Notes: generated by a model not told the origin, from the letters alone. A stretch of 45,670 bases of DNA from Nostoc sp. B(2019) (GCF_010091925.1 NZ_WVID01000015.1:193805-239474), one strand, 5' to 3'. Shown: positions 33,609-42,148, counted from the stretch's first letter. Made by a program: numbers and translations.

Positions 33609-35783
33609 ATGACCCCACCAATTGTTAAACGCTATCTTATTGCTTTTGATAAGTACAAGTGGATTGGATTAGCTAGTTTTGGTTTAGTTGTAGCGGGGTC
33701 AACAGTGGTAGCTGTGCAACCAGAACCACCCGCTAGCTACGTAGCATCTGCCGCACTTACCTACACTGGGCCGCCAGTGTCTTTCTCTGCAACTGGTAGC
33801 GAAATTCAGCAGCAAGGGAAGGAATTGAACGAGCAAGTTTTACTATCCGACCAGATAATTGAAGCTGTGGCAGCGAAGGTAAATATTAAACCAGCAAAGA
33901 TCGGTACAAGTGTTGCCCTCACTGTGCCTAAAAAAAATCCCAGGACTGGAGAATTAGAATCTACAATCCTGGAAATGAAATATAAAGATACTGACGCCAA
34001 GCGAGCTACAGAGATATTGGTCGAATTGATGCAAGCAATGATCAAGTTGAGTGGTGATATTAATACTGGGCGATTAAAAGCGATTATTCAAAAAATTGAC
34101 GAGCGCTTACCACAGGCTAAACGAGAACTACAAGTTGCTGAGCAGAAACTAGAACGGTACGATCGCGTAGAGCGAACAGCAATATTAGCTGCTGAAAATG
34201 GCAGTTTGTTAAACGGAGTTACTGCTAGCCAAAATCTACAACGGCAGATTCAATTAACTGTTTCTGGGGTCGATGCCCAAATTCGCTCTTTAGAAGGTAA
34301 GTTAGGTTTAACAGTTGGGCAGGCTTATGTTTCTTCTGCTTTAAGTGCTGATCCAATTATTGGCAACTTACGAGCGCAAATTTATCAAACTGAGGCGCAA
34401 ATAGCCCTTTTCAGGAAAGATTTACGACCTGAACATCCAAATATGATTCAGTTGCAGCGTCAAAAACAAGCTTCTGAGGAGTTACTGCAACAACGTGCGG
34501 CTGAGGTGTTGGGTGGTGGTGGTACAGCGGCTCCACTTCGGGGTGATATTGCAGGTATTCGCACTCAAAGCAGCTTAGACCCAGCACGACAAGAACTGGC
34601 AAATCAGATGGTGGCTTTGCAGACCCAACGGGAGACGCTGCAACAACAACTAGCTCAAGAAATCCAACAAGAGGCGCGATTACGGCAAGAGTATTCTTTA
34701 ATACCTAATAAGCAATTGGAGCGATCGCGCTTAGAACAAGAAGTTGCACTGAAAAAAGCCGTTTATGACCAAATGCAGACAAAGCTCACTGATTCTAAGA
34801 CCGCAGAGGCGGAAACCATCAGTAGCCTCAGCGTTGCCAGGCTTCCCACCGTTACAGCCGACATTAAACCCCCTAAAAGCGTGCCTGTTACCCTAGGTGT
34901 TGGTGGTTTCCTGGGTTTGTTAGTTGGTGGTGGGGTGATATTCTTGCTGGGGTCATTGGAAGGTACTTACAAAACCAGGGAAGATATCCGCGAAAGCCTC
35001 AAGCAACGGGAAGTGGCACTTCTGGGAGAGTTGCCGTTAATGCTAGTTGATGATTTGGATAAAGAAGCAGTTCCAGTGGTACTTTCCCCGGATTCTCCTT
35101 ATTTGGAATTTTACGAGAAGTTCCGCAGTAATTTGCGCCGGATTGGTGGTAGAGACTTGAAAGTGGTGCTGGTTACTAGCACCGATAGTCAAGAGGGTAA
35201 GACGGTAAGTGCTTATAATTTGGGCATAGCTTCTGCGCGTGCTGGCAAAAGAACCTTAATTATTGAAACAGATTTGCGATCGCCTTCTCATTGTGCATCC
35301 CTAAAAGTAACCGCTGACCCCGATGCTACTATTGAACCCCTGCGTTATTACGCCAGCTTGAGTGAATGTATCCGTTTGGTTCCTGATGTAGAAAATTTAT
35401 ACATCATTCCCAGCCCTGGGCCTGTGCGTCAATCTGCTGCTATTCTTGAATCAAGCGAAATGCGACGACTAATGGAAGATGTTCGCGAACGTTATGATTT
35501 GGTCATTTTAGATACTAATCCCCTGAGCTTATCCAATGACCCTTTGTTAATCCAACCCTACAGCGATGGTATAGTGCTTGTGGCGCGACCAAACTTTACA
35601 CAAGAAAATATGCTAGGTGAAGCTATTGATCAATTGGTTGAATCTGAGTTGGGGCTATTAGGAGCAATTATCAATGGTGCTGATATCACGGTAGCTATGC
35701 CTGAACCAATTTCACCACAAACCGCTTCACCTCAAGCAGACACGGAAATTGAAGAAGTTTCAGCGGGCGTCAGTAAAAACTAA
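33609..35783 (+). CDS. Wzc/GumC-like polysaccharide co-polymerase with BY-kinase-type ATPase domain
   Basis: A 724-aa inner-membrane protein that controls chain length and export of surface polysaccharide. Order: N-terminal membrane helix (about 17-34), Wzz-like periplasmic region, long coiled coil (about 140-420), second helix (VTLGVGGFLGLLVGGGVIFL), then a cytoplasmic P-loop ATPase. Walker A reads STDSQEGKTVSA (about 523-534, Ser in place of the usual Pro/Gly), Walker A' is IIETDLRSPS (about 550) and Walker B is VILDTNPL. The C-terminus (SPQTASPQADTEIEEVSAGV) has no tyrosine cluster, so autophosphorylation on a Tyr tail seems unlikely. It follows the Wza-like gene with a 190-bp repeat-bearing gap. 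Confidence 0.9.
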   Translation: MTPPIVKRYLIAFDKYKWIGLASFGLVVAGSTVVAVQPEPPASYVASAALTYTGPPVSFSATGSEIQQQGKELNEQVLLSDQIIEAVAAKVNIKPAKIGTSVALTVPKKNPRTGELESTILEMKYKDTDAKRATEILVELMQAMIKLSGDINTGRLKAIIQKIDERLPQAKRELQVAEQKLERYDRVERTAILAAENGSLLNGVTASQNLQRQIQLTVSGVDAQIRSLEGKLGLTVGQAYVSSALSADPIIGNLRAQIYQTEAQIALFRKDLRPEHPNMIQLQRQKQASEELLQQRAAEVLGGGGTAAPLRGDIAGIRTQSSLDPARQELANQMVALQTQRETLQQQLAQEIQQEARLRQEYSLIPNKQLERSRLEQEVALKKAVYDQMQTKLTDSKTAEAETISSLSVARLPTVTADIKPPKSVPVTLGVGGFLGLLVGGGVIFLLGSLEGTYKTREDIRESLKQREVALLGELPLMLVDDLDKEAVPVVLSPDSPYLEFYEKFRSNLRRIGGRDLKVVLVTSTDSQEGKTVSAYNLGIASARAGKRTLIIETDLRSPSHCASLKVTADPDATIEPLRYYASLSECIRLVPDVENLYIIPSPGPVRQSAAILESSEMRRLMEDVRERYDLVILDTNPLSLSNDPLLIQPYSDGIVLVARPNFTQENMLGEAIDQLVESELGLLGAIINGADITVAMPEPISPQTASPQADTEIEEVSAGVSKN

Positions 35784-35805
35784 GGAAATAGGGCATTGGG
35801 TACTG

Positions 35806-35920
35806 GTAGTTTGCTTGCGTGAGCTTGGTGGGGTAAAGGAAAAGGTGTTTTATCCGTTTTGCCCTTTCCCCTTTAACCTTTCCCCAACCTCACCCAGCAA
35901 TGCAAGGGTTGGCAAACTAC
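35806..35920. repeat. Long-range inverted repeat in the convergent gap
   Basis: GTAGTTTGC (35806-35814) and GCAAACTAC (35912-35920) enclose about 100 bases containing CCCTTTCCCC-type runs that partly pair with GGGGTAAAGG. It lies between the Wzc-like gene and the first rhomboid, which converge. It may act as terminator or be another worn repeat. Confidence 0.45.
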
Positions 35921-35968
35921 TAGGTACGGCAAAGCATTCAGTCCCCAGTTCCCTGTGCCCCATTACCA

Positions 35969-36640
35969 TTAGTCACGCTTAAAAAGCCCAAACAATGGCC
36001 CAAGCATTACCCCGAAAACAAAGCCGCCGATGTGGGCCCAGTAGGCGACTCCACCTGTTTCCACGCTCATATTTGCGGCTGCTTGCAGGCTGGCAAAACC
36101 TGATATCACATTCTGCACAAAGAAAATCCCGATTATTACCAGTGCCGGAACGCTAATTGTAGTCACGAAAAAACCCAAGAAAATTAGGGTCATAACTCTA
36201 GCGTGAGGGAAGCGGATAATATATGCACCCAGAACCCCAGAAATCGCACCACTTGCCCCTAAAGAAGGAATAGCAGAATTCATGCCAATAAACCATTGGC
36301 ACGCGGCGGCTAAAGCACCACATGCCAAATAAAAAATCAGATATTTTAAATGACCTAGGCGGTCTTCAATATTGTTACCAAAAACCCAGAGAAATATCAT
36401 ATTTGATATTAAGTGCCACCAACCGCCGTGTAAAAATTGCGATGTAATTAAAGTTGTCCACTCCCCGGCAAAGTTGGTGGTTAGTTCTCGTGGGACTACG
36501 GCATATAGCTGGAAAAACTGCTCTAATTGTTCATTGGACAGACTCACTTCGTGAAGAAAAACTAAAATGTTCATCCCAATCAACCCATAGGTGAAATACG
36601 GGGTGATTCGCGTCGGATTTTCGTCGTAGAGGGGAAACAC
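35969..36640 (-). CDS. Rhomboid family intramembrane serine protease (copy 1)
   Basis: A 223-aa six-helix membrane protease that cleaves substrates within membrane segments. It starts MFPLYDENPTRITPYFTYGL and contains SQFLHGGWWHLISNMIFLWV (the HxxxN region), the catalytic serine in GASGAISG and the catalytic histidine in YWAHIGGFVFG. Complete. A closely related rhomboid gene lies directly upstream on the same strand (36755-37474), with 114 bases between them. Natural substrates are unknown. Confidence 0.92.
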   Translation of the reverse strand: MFPLYDENPTRITPYFTYGLIGMNILVFLHEVSLSNEQLEQFFQLYAVVPRELTTNFAGEWTTLITSQFLHGGWWHLISNMIFLWVFGNNIEDRLGHLKYLIFYLACGALAAACQWFIGMNSAIPSLGASGAISGVLGAYIIRFPHARVMTLIFLGFFVTTISVPALVIIGIFFVQNVISGFASLQAAANMSVETGGVAYWAHIGGFVFGVMLGPLFGLFKRD

Positions 36641-36754
36641 AGGTGTTTTTCCTAATTATCGATTAACTGCAATATATCCTGTGTGGCTGGCAGTTGCGAA
36701 GTTTAGGTAATCTCACCTATGAAATATTTGAAGTCATTATGATACCTTGGAGGG

Positions 36755-37474
36755 CTACCCATACCAAGATTCTTCCTTAGATTTGTCGCTAAATAAACCC
36801 AACAGCGGGCCAAGAATCGCCCCAAAGATGAAACCACCTGCGTGGGCCCAGTAGGCGATACCGCCGCTTTCCATGCCAATGTTGGTAGGTGTTTCTAAAC
36901 TGGCAAGTCCATAGAAAGATTGTTGGAGAAACCAGAATCCCAAAAAGAAATATGCTGGGACACGGAAGGTAGGGAAGAAAAACCCTAAAGGTACTACACC
37001 CATAACTTCGGCGTTGGGAAAGCGAAGAATATATGCTCCCATGACGCCAGCGATCGCACCACTTGCACCCAAAGAAGGAATGCTAGAATTCTGGGCAAAG
37101 TACCACTGGGTCAACGATGCCAAAATACCGCAAGACAGATAGAAAAGCAAATATTTGGCATGACCCAACTTATCTTCAACGTTGTTACCAAAAATCCAGA
37201 GGAACAACATGTTACCACCTAGGTGCAACAAACCCCCGTGTAAAAACTGGGAGGTAATCAAGGTTGCCCATTCTGGCACTGGTTGATTGAGAGAGATGCC
37301 GCCAAAGCTTAAAGTGAGTTCTCGTGGCACTACAGCCGCAAGATGCAAAAATCCATTTAATGCTTGCGGTGGAAGACTTGCTTCATAAAGAAAAGCGAGG
37401 ACATTGGCAGCAATCAGTCCAAAAGTAACATAAGGCGTGATTGTTGTAGGATTATTATCTCTAATTGGAACCAC
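36755..37474 (-). CDS. Rhomboid family intramembrane serine protease (copy 2)
   Basis: From a GTG at 37474, 239 aa, opening VVPIRDNNPTTITPYVTFGL like its neighbour. Motifs: SQFLHGGLLHLGGNMLFLWI, catalytic GASGAIAG and YWAHAGGFIFG. It carries a ten-residue insertion relative to copy 1 (FGGISLNQPVPEW versus FAGEW). The frame extends to 37510 with a non-conserved lead. The two genes are a tandem duplication; the sequences have diverged enough that the duplication is not recent. Confidence 0.92.
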   Translation of the reverse strand: MVPIRDNNPTTITPYVTFGLIAANVLAFLYEASLPPQALNGFLHLAAVVPRELTLSFGGISLNQPVPEWATLITSQFLHGGLLHLGGNMLFLWIFGNNVEDKLGHAKYLLFYLSCGILASLTQWYFAQNSSIPSLGASGAIAGVMGAYILRFPNAEVMGVVPLGFFFPTFRVPAYFFLGFWFLQQSFYGLASLETPTNIGMESGGIAYWAHAGGFIFGAILGPLLGLFSDKSKEESWYG

Positions 37475-37652
37475 AGACGATTTTCCTGATTTTTGAGCAA
37501 CTAGCCTCACAATACTGAATTTTGCAAGTAGTTTCTTCTACCTCATGGACAAATTTGGATTTAGTCGTTGGTACTTGAAGTATAGAGAAATATTTGTATT
37601 TAACTGAATTCATCCCATATTTATGCAATGCCATAATGTGTTGTTAACATTG

Positions 37653-38672
37653 TTATCGCCGATACTCGTCGCCACAATCGCCGATAAGCTGGTACAAATC
37701 TCGTGATTGGCGAGATACTGCATTGATGCGATCGCGATCGTCATCATCTAGACTAAAACTAAATACTTTGGCGTTATCTTCTATATGTTCAGATACACCA
37801 AGTCTTGCACCAACTATCACACCTCCAACACTTGGCTGATCTAAGATGTAACGCACTGCCACATTAGAGATGCTAAGTTTATGCTTATCAGCAATTTCTC
37901 TGAGAATAGCAAGCAACTCTTGAAATAATTGCCAACCACCCCATCCATCGACCATATTCTTATATTTTCGTAAGCTCACAGTAGACAATTCAGAACCTCG
38001 TGGTTCAGGTTTTCCCAAGTACTTTTCTGATAGCAATCCGCCGCAAACTGTGCCGTAAGTAAAAAGTTTTATATCCTGCTGTTGACAAAATTGAATCATA
38101 TTAACTTCAGGACGGCGATCAACTAGAGAAAATTGCACTTGATTGGAAACAATTCTGATCCCGGCTTCAGTAATAATTTTTAGGTGTTCAGTATCAAAGT
38201 TAGTCAAAGCTAAATGCTTAATTTTTCCCTCAGTTTGCAGTTCTGCCATATACTTGAGAGCATCCAGGTAGTTTTTATCCTGATATTCCCACCAGTGGAA
38301 TTGCATCAAATCTAAGGATTCTACATCCATCCTTCTTAAAGAGATATTAATATTTTCCTCAACCAGTTTTTTCGTCATTTTTCCAGGACGAGGAACCCAC
38401 TTAGTGAAAGCTTGGATGTTTGATAAAGCCTCTTTCCCACGTGTAGCAATTAGTTGACGCCGGAATTCACCAATCAAGTCTTCGGCTGGGCCGTAATGGT
38501 CTGCTAAATCCCAAGTGGTAAAGCCTGCATCCAGATATTTAAACATAGCTTGAATGGCAGCTTTTGGGTCAATGCGTCCGTGTCCACCAGACACTTGCCA
38601 CATTCCATTTAAAATCCGGCAAATGTTTAAATCGGGTGTAAATTGAAGACGACTTGCGGTTGGTAAGTTCAT
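37653..38672 (-). CDS. Aldo/keto reductase
   Basis: A 339-aa NADPH-dependent TIM-barrel oxidoreductase. The catalytic tetrad can be placed: Asp in TTWDLADHYG, Tyr four residues later, Lys in AFTKWVPRPGK and His in LMQFHWWEY. SNQVQFSLVDRRPE and GVIVGARLGVSEH mark the cofactor side. The substrate is not predictable. It lies 18 bases downstream of the cytochrome c6-like gene on the same strand, so the two may be co-transcribed. Confidence 0.9.
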   Translation of the reverse strand: MNLPTASRLQFTPDLNICRILNGMWQVSGGHGRIDPKAAIQAMFKYLDAGFTTWDLADHYGPAEDLIGEFRRQLIATRGKEALSNIQAFTKWVPRPGKMTKKLVEENINISLRRMDVESLDLMQFHWWEYQDKNYLDALKYMAELQTEGKIKHLALTNFDTEHLKIITEAGIRIVSNQVQFSLVDRRPEVNMIQFCQQQDIKLFTYGTVCGGLLSEKYLGKPEPRGSELSTVSLRKYKNMVDGWGGWQLFQELLAILREIADKHKLSISNVAVRYILDQPSVGGVIVGARLGVSEHIEDNAKVFSFSLDDDDRDRINAVSRQSRDLYQLIGDCGDEYRR

Positions 38673-38690
38673 ATTTTAATTGTTAATTGT

Positions 38691-39029
38691 TTAACGCCAG
38701 TTTTTTTCAGCTTGTTCGAGTACGTAAGCCGCAACATCTTGAATTTCCTGTTCAGAGAGGCGGTCTTTATAGGCTGACATATTATTTTTACCATTAGTCA
38801 CAATGGATGTAACTGCCTCTATTGAATCCATACCATATTTCTTCAGCGCTTGCTTTTTGAGATTCTTACCTCGCCTGATAATGTTACCGCCATTAATATG
38901 ACAACCAGCACAATGAACGCTGAAAATTTGTGCGCCATTAGCTATATCTGCTGCACTAGCAGGTAAAGCGAAAGTACTTATCAATAACCAAGATGTTACT
39001 AATACTAATTTGAGTAATTTTTTCACCAA
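38691..39029 (-). CDS. Cytochrome c6-like protein (probable c6B/c6C variant)
   Basis: A 112-aa exported c-type cytochrome with a signal peptide ending near PASA|ADIANG. Haem is attached at C40-A-G-C43-H44, and the sixth ligand is probably M84 (NGKNNMSAYK). It resembles cytochrome c6 (PetJ), the lumenal carrier between cytochrome b6f and photosystem I. However, the residue corresponding to the conserved Gln of c6 (AQVTNGK) is Ile76 (SIVTNGK). That change is known to lower the redox potential in c6A and in mutants, and fits the c6B/c6C groups. Function is therefore uncertain. Confidence 0.85.
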   Translation of the reverse strand: MVKKLLKLVLVTSWLLISTFALPASAADIANGAQIFSVHCAGCHINGGNIIRRGKNLKKQALKKYGMDSIEAVTSIVTNGKNNMSAYKDRLSEQEIQDVAAYVLEQAEKNWR

Positions 39030-39083
39030 GCTTCTCCCAATTTTGTACTAGTTTTTTATATAAGTTAAATGTGAGAAATAATA

Positions 39084-39308
39084 CTACAAAGATTCAAAGT
39101 CGGCTGTAAAGCCATCAAATTTTGCACAATCTTCCTGAAACGCTTCTGCATCACTAACATCCTCAATTTTATATGCCATGATCCGTGTACCATCGGGCAT
39201 TTTTTTAGAACTAATCAATTCGCCTTGATATTTCTCTGCCATTGTCTTAAAGTCAATGGCATAACGCTTCCAGGCATCGCCGGAGCAAGTAATATTTACT
39301 CGCCACAT
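39084..39308 (-). CDS. Small conserved-looking soluble protein, unknown function
   Basis: A 74-aa frame starting MWRVNITCSGDAWKRYAIDF and continuing MAEKYQGELISSKKMPDGTR IMAYKIEDVSDAEAFQED. The predicted alternation of strand, helix, strand, strand, helix resembles a small ferredoxin-like or ACT-like alpha/beta fold, but I do not recognise the family. It is 54 bases upstream of the cytochrome gene on the same strand. Codon use and balanced composition suggest that it is real. Confidence 0.65.
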   Translation of the reverse strand: MWRVNITCSGDAWKRYAIDFKTMAEKYQGELISSKKMPDGTRIMAYKIEDVSDAEAFQEDCAKFDGFTADFESL

Positions 39309-39374
39309 ATCTTACTCTCACTTACTAGTAGTAAATATTAATCATCCCACAAATAAGTAACATGGTATCACCTT

Positions 39375-39407
39375 AGATTCCCGACTTCTTAAAGAAGTCG
39401 GGAATCT
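39375..39407. repeat. Perfect 16-bp inverted repeat
   Basis: AGATTCCCGACTTCTT (39375-39390) is exactly complementary to 39392-39407, with a single base between arms, followed by TGTTGTTTG. The AAGAAGTCGGGAATCT unit recurs in filamentous cyanobacterial genomes, as I remember. It lies between divergent genes, so it is more likely a repeat than a terminator. Confidence 0.8.
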
Positions 39408-39527
39408 TGTTGTTTGTAGTTTTCTATCTAAAGGAAGTGCCTGACCAAAGAAGCCTACGCCATAATGTGTATATAGCATCATGTCTATAAATGTTTATCC
39501 AAATTAGTTAAATCCCAAGAGTTGAAG

Positions 39528-40328
39528 ATGGCTAACAATATCAAACAACAAATTCAAGCAGATCTGCAACAAGCTAAAGAAACCGGACAGTTAAGAACTG
39601 AGAGAGTTAGAGAAATTGTCAAAGCCGCAGTTTCTCAGGTAGCTTCTGAGTTTAAAGAAGGTTCAACTGAACTTCGTGGACTTGTTAAAGATGCTGTATC
39701 TGCTGTAATTGAGAACTTTCAAGAAAAAGGTACTGAACTCAAAGAAGAAGTGACAGCTTCTATTGAAGGTGCGCTAGAAGGGATTAATAGTAAAAGACAC
39801 GAAGCTATTGTTAAAACTCAGACAGATTTGAAGAGACTACAAGCTCAATTAGATGGCGAAGAGGAACAACTCCAACAAGAGGTTGATGTAATTTTGGCAG
39901 AGATTGAAGAGACGGGTAAAGAAAGAAATGATGGCACAAAAACTGCAATTGATTCTGCTGTTAATTCCATCAAAAATAGTGAAGAAGTAAGCTTGTTAAA
40001 GAAACGCTATGCTCAACTGCAAGCGCAACTAGCGATTGTTCGAGCTAACTTAGCCGCACGTTATGGCGGACGTTCTGGAGAAGTTACAGATTATCTAGAC
40101 GAGGCTAAAAAGTGGTATGAGCAAGCTCGTCCGCAGGCTGAAACTATGGCTACACAGGTAGAGCAAAAGCGATCGCAGTTAGAAGATAAACTTGGTGAAG
40201 CTGGTACATCTATAGCGAGAAAAGAGCGCCAGATTAAACAAACGCTCAGAGAGTTACTCCTCACTGCTGCTGACTTGTTCAAAGAAAAAGAACCTGCTGA
40301 TAAAGAGCACGATATTGTTCGCAAGTAG
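39528..40328 (+). CDS. Helical coiled-coil protein, unknown function
   Basis: A 266-aa protein (start ATG 39528, MANNIKQQIQADLQQAKETG), rich in Glu, Lys, Gln and Ala, almost wholly alpha-helical. The first 90 residues contain amphipathic repeats (VREIVKAAVSQVASEFKEGS; LRGLVKDAVSAVIENFQEKG) with an approximately 28-30 residue spacing, followed by coiled coil (about 90-235) and an acidic end. No membrane helix or signal. It resembles apolipoprotein- or LEA-like helical proteins, suggesting a role at membranes or under stress, but this is only by composition. It has a terminator behind it. Confidence 0.8.
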   Translation: MANNIKQQIQADLQQAKETGQLRTERVREIVKAAVSQVASEFKEGSTELRGLVKDAVSAVIENFQEKGTELKEEVTASIEGALEGINSKRHEAIVKTQTDLKRLQAQLDGEEEQLQQEVDVILAEIEETGKERNDGTKTAIDSAVNSIKNSEEVSLLKKRYAQLQAQLAIVRANLAARYGGRSGEVTDYLDEAKKWYEQARPQAETMATQVEQKRSQLEDKLGEAGTSIARKERQIKQTLRELLLTAADLFKEKEPADKEHDIVRK

Positions 40329-40689
40329 ACTGCATCTAAAAATAACCTGACATGGTGTTTGTCACGAGAAATGCACACAAAGGTAACATTAACTTAGCCG
40401 GTAGCATAAGAAAGTAGGGTGGGGATTACCCACCCTATTTTGCTTGAGAAGAGATTTTAAAAAATTCATAATTCATAATTATGTAACAAAAATGGGATTT
40501 AAACCACATCTAAAACATGACTGCATTGCATATAGAGGCAGAGGAATCAAACCCTTTTTAATTAGGAATTAATAATTATTAATTAGTTAGGTTAAATACT
40601 AAATTTAAGAACTTATGCTGTAATTACAAACAACAATCATAAATGGGTAATGGTTATAGTACTCCCATTACCCAAATTAACATTGGTTA
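40329..40689. other. 361-base gap: terminator then AT-rich DNA
   Basis: After the hairpin at 40415 the DNA is very AT-rich with short repeats (AATTCAT twice, TAATTA-type palindromes around 40560-40585). No gene seen. Confidence 0.5.
40415..40442 (+). terminator. Rho-independent terminator
   Basis: TAGGGTGGG (40415-40423) pairs with CCCACCCTA (40429-40437) around a GATTA loop, then TTTTGCTT. It serves the coiled-coil protein gene ending at 40328. Confidence 0.85.
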
Positions 40690-40881
40690 TTAGTAAGTAC
40701 CTGGCTGTCTATCAAGTTGTTCTTCATGCTTGGCAATTACCCAAACTGCATGAATACTACCAGGAAGCCAACCCAAAAGCGTGAGTAAAACGTTAATGAT
40801 TAGCGTTGGGCCAACACCAACTGTAAGAAAAACGCCTAAAGGAGGCACTACCAAACCCAAAAGAAAACGAACTAGTTTCAT
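40690..40881 (-). CDS. YqaE/Pmp3 family small membrane protein
   Basis: A 63-aa proteolipid with two membrane helices: FLLGLVVPPLGVFLTVGVG and LIINVLLTLLGWLPGSIHAV, then WVIAKHEEQ. This is the Pmp3/UPF0057 pattern (PPLGVFL...GW.PG.IHA). Family members in plants, yeast and bacteria respond to salt and cold stress and influence membrane potential. Stand-alone gene. Confidence 0.93.
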   Translation of the reverse strand: MKLVRFLLGLVVPPLGVFLTVGVGPTLIINVLLTLLGWLPGSIHAVWVIAKHEEQLDRQPGTY

Positions 40882-41035
40882 GATGTTACAACTTTGTGAT
40901 TTTGTTTAATTACATTCTCTTGAGAATACCGAATTAGAGAATCCATCTAATGAATTATCTTGATTCGGAAATTTTATTTTAGGAGTAGAGACATAACGAT
41001 ATAGATATATTTAGTGTTTCTACTCCCATTCATAT

Positions 41036-41434
41036 TTATCTGGAGGGTAATTCACCTTGGGTTTTTACATCACTACTGCTGCTTAACAGATTTTTTTCAA
41101 CAAAGTAGTTGTTAATGAATGTGTTAGCAAAAGTTAGAATTACTGGCCCGAGAAGAAAACCGATAATTCCATTAACTGAGAACCCAGGAACTAAAACCGC
41201 TGCTAACCAAAAACATAAACCGTTGATGACGAGCGAAAATGCTCCAAACGATAAAAAATTCAGTGGTAGAGACAACGCAGAAAGAACCGGCTTTACTGAA
41301 CCGTTAATCAAACCAACTACTAAAGCAGCAATCATAGCTGCTGGAAAGTTAGCAATGTTAACGCCCGGAACAACTAAATCAACAATCAACAGGCTCAAGG
41401 CTGTAGCTAGCGCGGTTAAAAATGGTGTCAACAT
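41036..41434 (-). CDS. Phage holin family 4-type (PF04020) membrane protein
   Basis: A 132-aa protein with four hydrophobic segments: LATALSLLIVDLVVPGVNI, AAMIAALVVGLINGSVKPVL, LPLNFLSFGAFSLVINGLCF and a last one ending LTFANTFINNYF. The NGSVKPVL and LPLNFLSFG elements are typical of this widespread YvlD-like family. Despite the name it is a housekeeping bacterial membrane protein of unknown function; there is no prophage here. Confidence 0.88.
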   Translation of the reverse strand: MLTPFLTALATALSLLIVDLVVPGVNIANFPAAMIAALVVGLINGSVKPVLSALSLPLNFLSFGAFSLVINGLCFWLAAVLVPGFSVNGIIGFLLGPVILTFANTFINNYFVEKNLLSSSSDVKTQGELPSR

Positions 41435-41756
41435 CCTTTTTACCTAATAACTAAAGAGATTTACTTTGTAAGGTGCTTATCTCATCTTCAGCTATATGCT
41501 AGGCTTTAACCTCTCTTGAAAGATAGAATTTGCTTCTACCATTTGGCCGATTATTGAGAAAATGGAGTCTTTAAACTCACATTATCATTATTACGATTTT
41601 TGTAAGGTGGGCATTACCTATATTTAACTCAAAGGTTGGTTCTACCGTTGGTAGTAATGACCGACCTACACTTGTTGAGAATGATGAAAAATTGTATTAC
41701 ATTTGTTGAACGCACACAGCAAACTTTAAGATTAATTTAATAAAGCAGTGCGTAAA
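41435..41756. other. 322-base intergenic stretch with one hairpin
   Basis: No gene seen. A two-level hairpin at 41633-41667 has AGGTTGGT/ACCGACCT outside (one G-T pair) and CTACC/GGTAG inside. No T-run follows on the plus strand. Confidence 0.5.
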
Positions 41757-42098
41757 TTACTCAGATTTTCCGGCTTCAGGTTTATAGTAAAGGGCTGATT
41801 TATACAACACTTGTTCTTGATGAGTTTCTAAAGTGCAATCAGATAAGGGGTAGGTTACACAACTAACAACATAACCAGCCTGCATTTCATTTGAGCGCAG
41901 AAATTTTTGCTCACTTTGATCAACATTACCACTAATGAGTTTGGCAACACAAGCAGAACATTCGCCTTGCTTACACCCAGATGGTAGACGGATACCAGCT
42001 TCTTCTGCTATGTCGAGAATATATTGATCGTCTGGTACTTGAATTGTGCGATCCAATCCAAGTGCAAGATTGATGAGTCGAACTTGATAAACTGCCAT
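41757..42098 (-). CDS. Plant-type [2Fe-2S] ferredoxin
   Basis: A 113-aa electron carrier. Cluster ligands follow the chloroplast-ferredoxin spacing: SGCKQGECSACVAKLISGNV gives C-x4-C-x2-C, and the fourth is in GYVVSCVTYP. It resembles PetF (VDQSEQKFL, YVVSCVTYPLSDC) but has a C-terminal extension (LYKSALYYKPEAGKSE) and a different N-terminus (MAVYQVRLINLALGLDRTI). It is probably a secondary ferredoxin and not the main photosynthetic one. The first of two adjacent ATGs (42101) would add one residue. It lies downstream of tex on the same strand. Confidence 0.9.
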   Translation of the reverse strand: MAVYQVRLINLALGLDRTIQVPDDQYILDIAEEAGIRLPSGCKQGECSACVAKLISGNVDQSEQKFLRSNEMQAGYVVSCVTYPLSDCTLETHQEQVLYKSALYYKPEAGKSE

Positions 42099-42148
42099 CA
42101 ACTGTTTCTAAGTAAGTTAATATCATTAGCCTAAAGATATTTTACGGC

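Noticed and set aside
28755-35783. Recent horizontal transfer of the envelope locus
   Set aside because: HIP1 sites (GCGATCGC) occur in and around these genes as in the rest of the window, and no integrase, tRNA or end repeats are visible.
35749-35982. 77-codon frame overlapping the end of the Wzc-like gene
   Set aside because: Overlaps the gene end and an inverted repeat; no ribosome site.
41036-41434. Prophage suspected from the holin-family protein
   Set aside because: The family is a common bacterial membrane protein; no phage genes are nearby.
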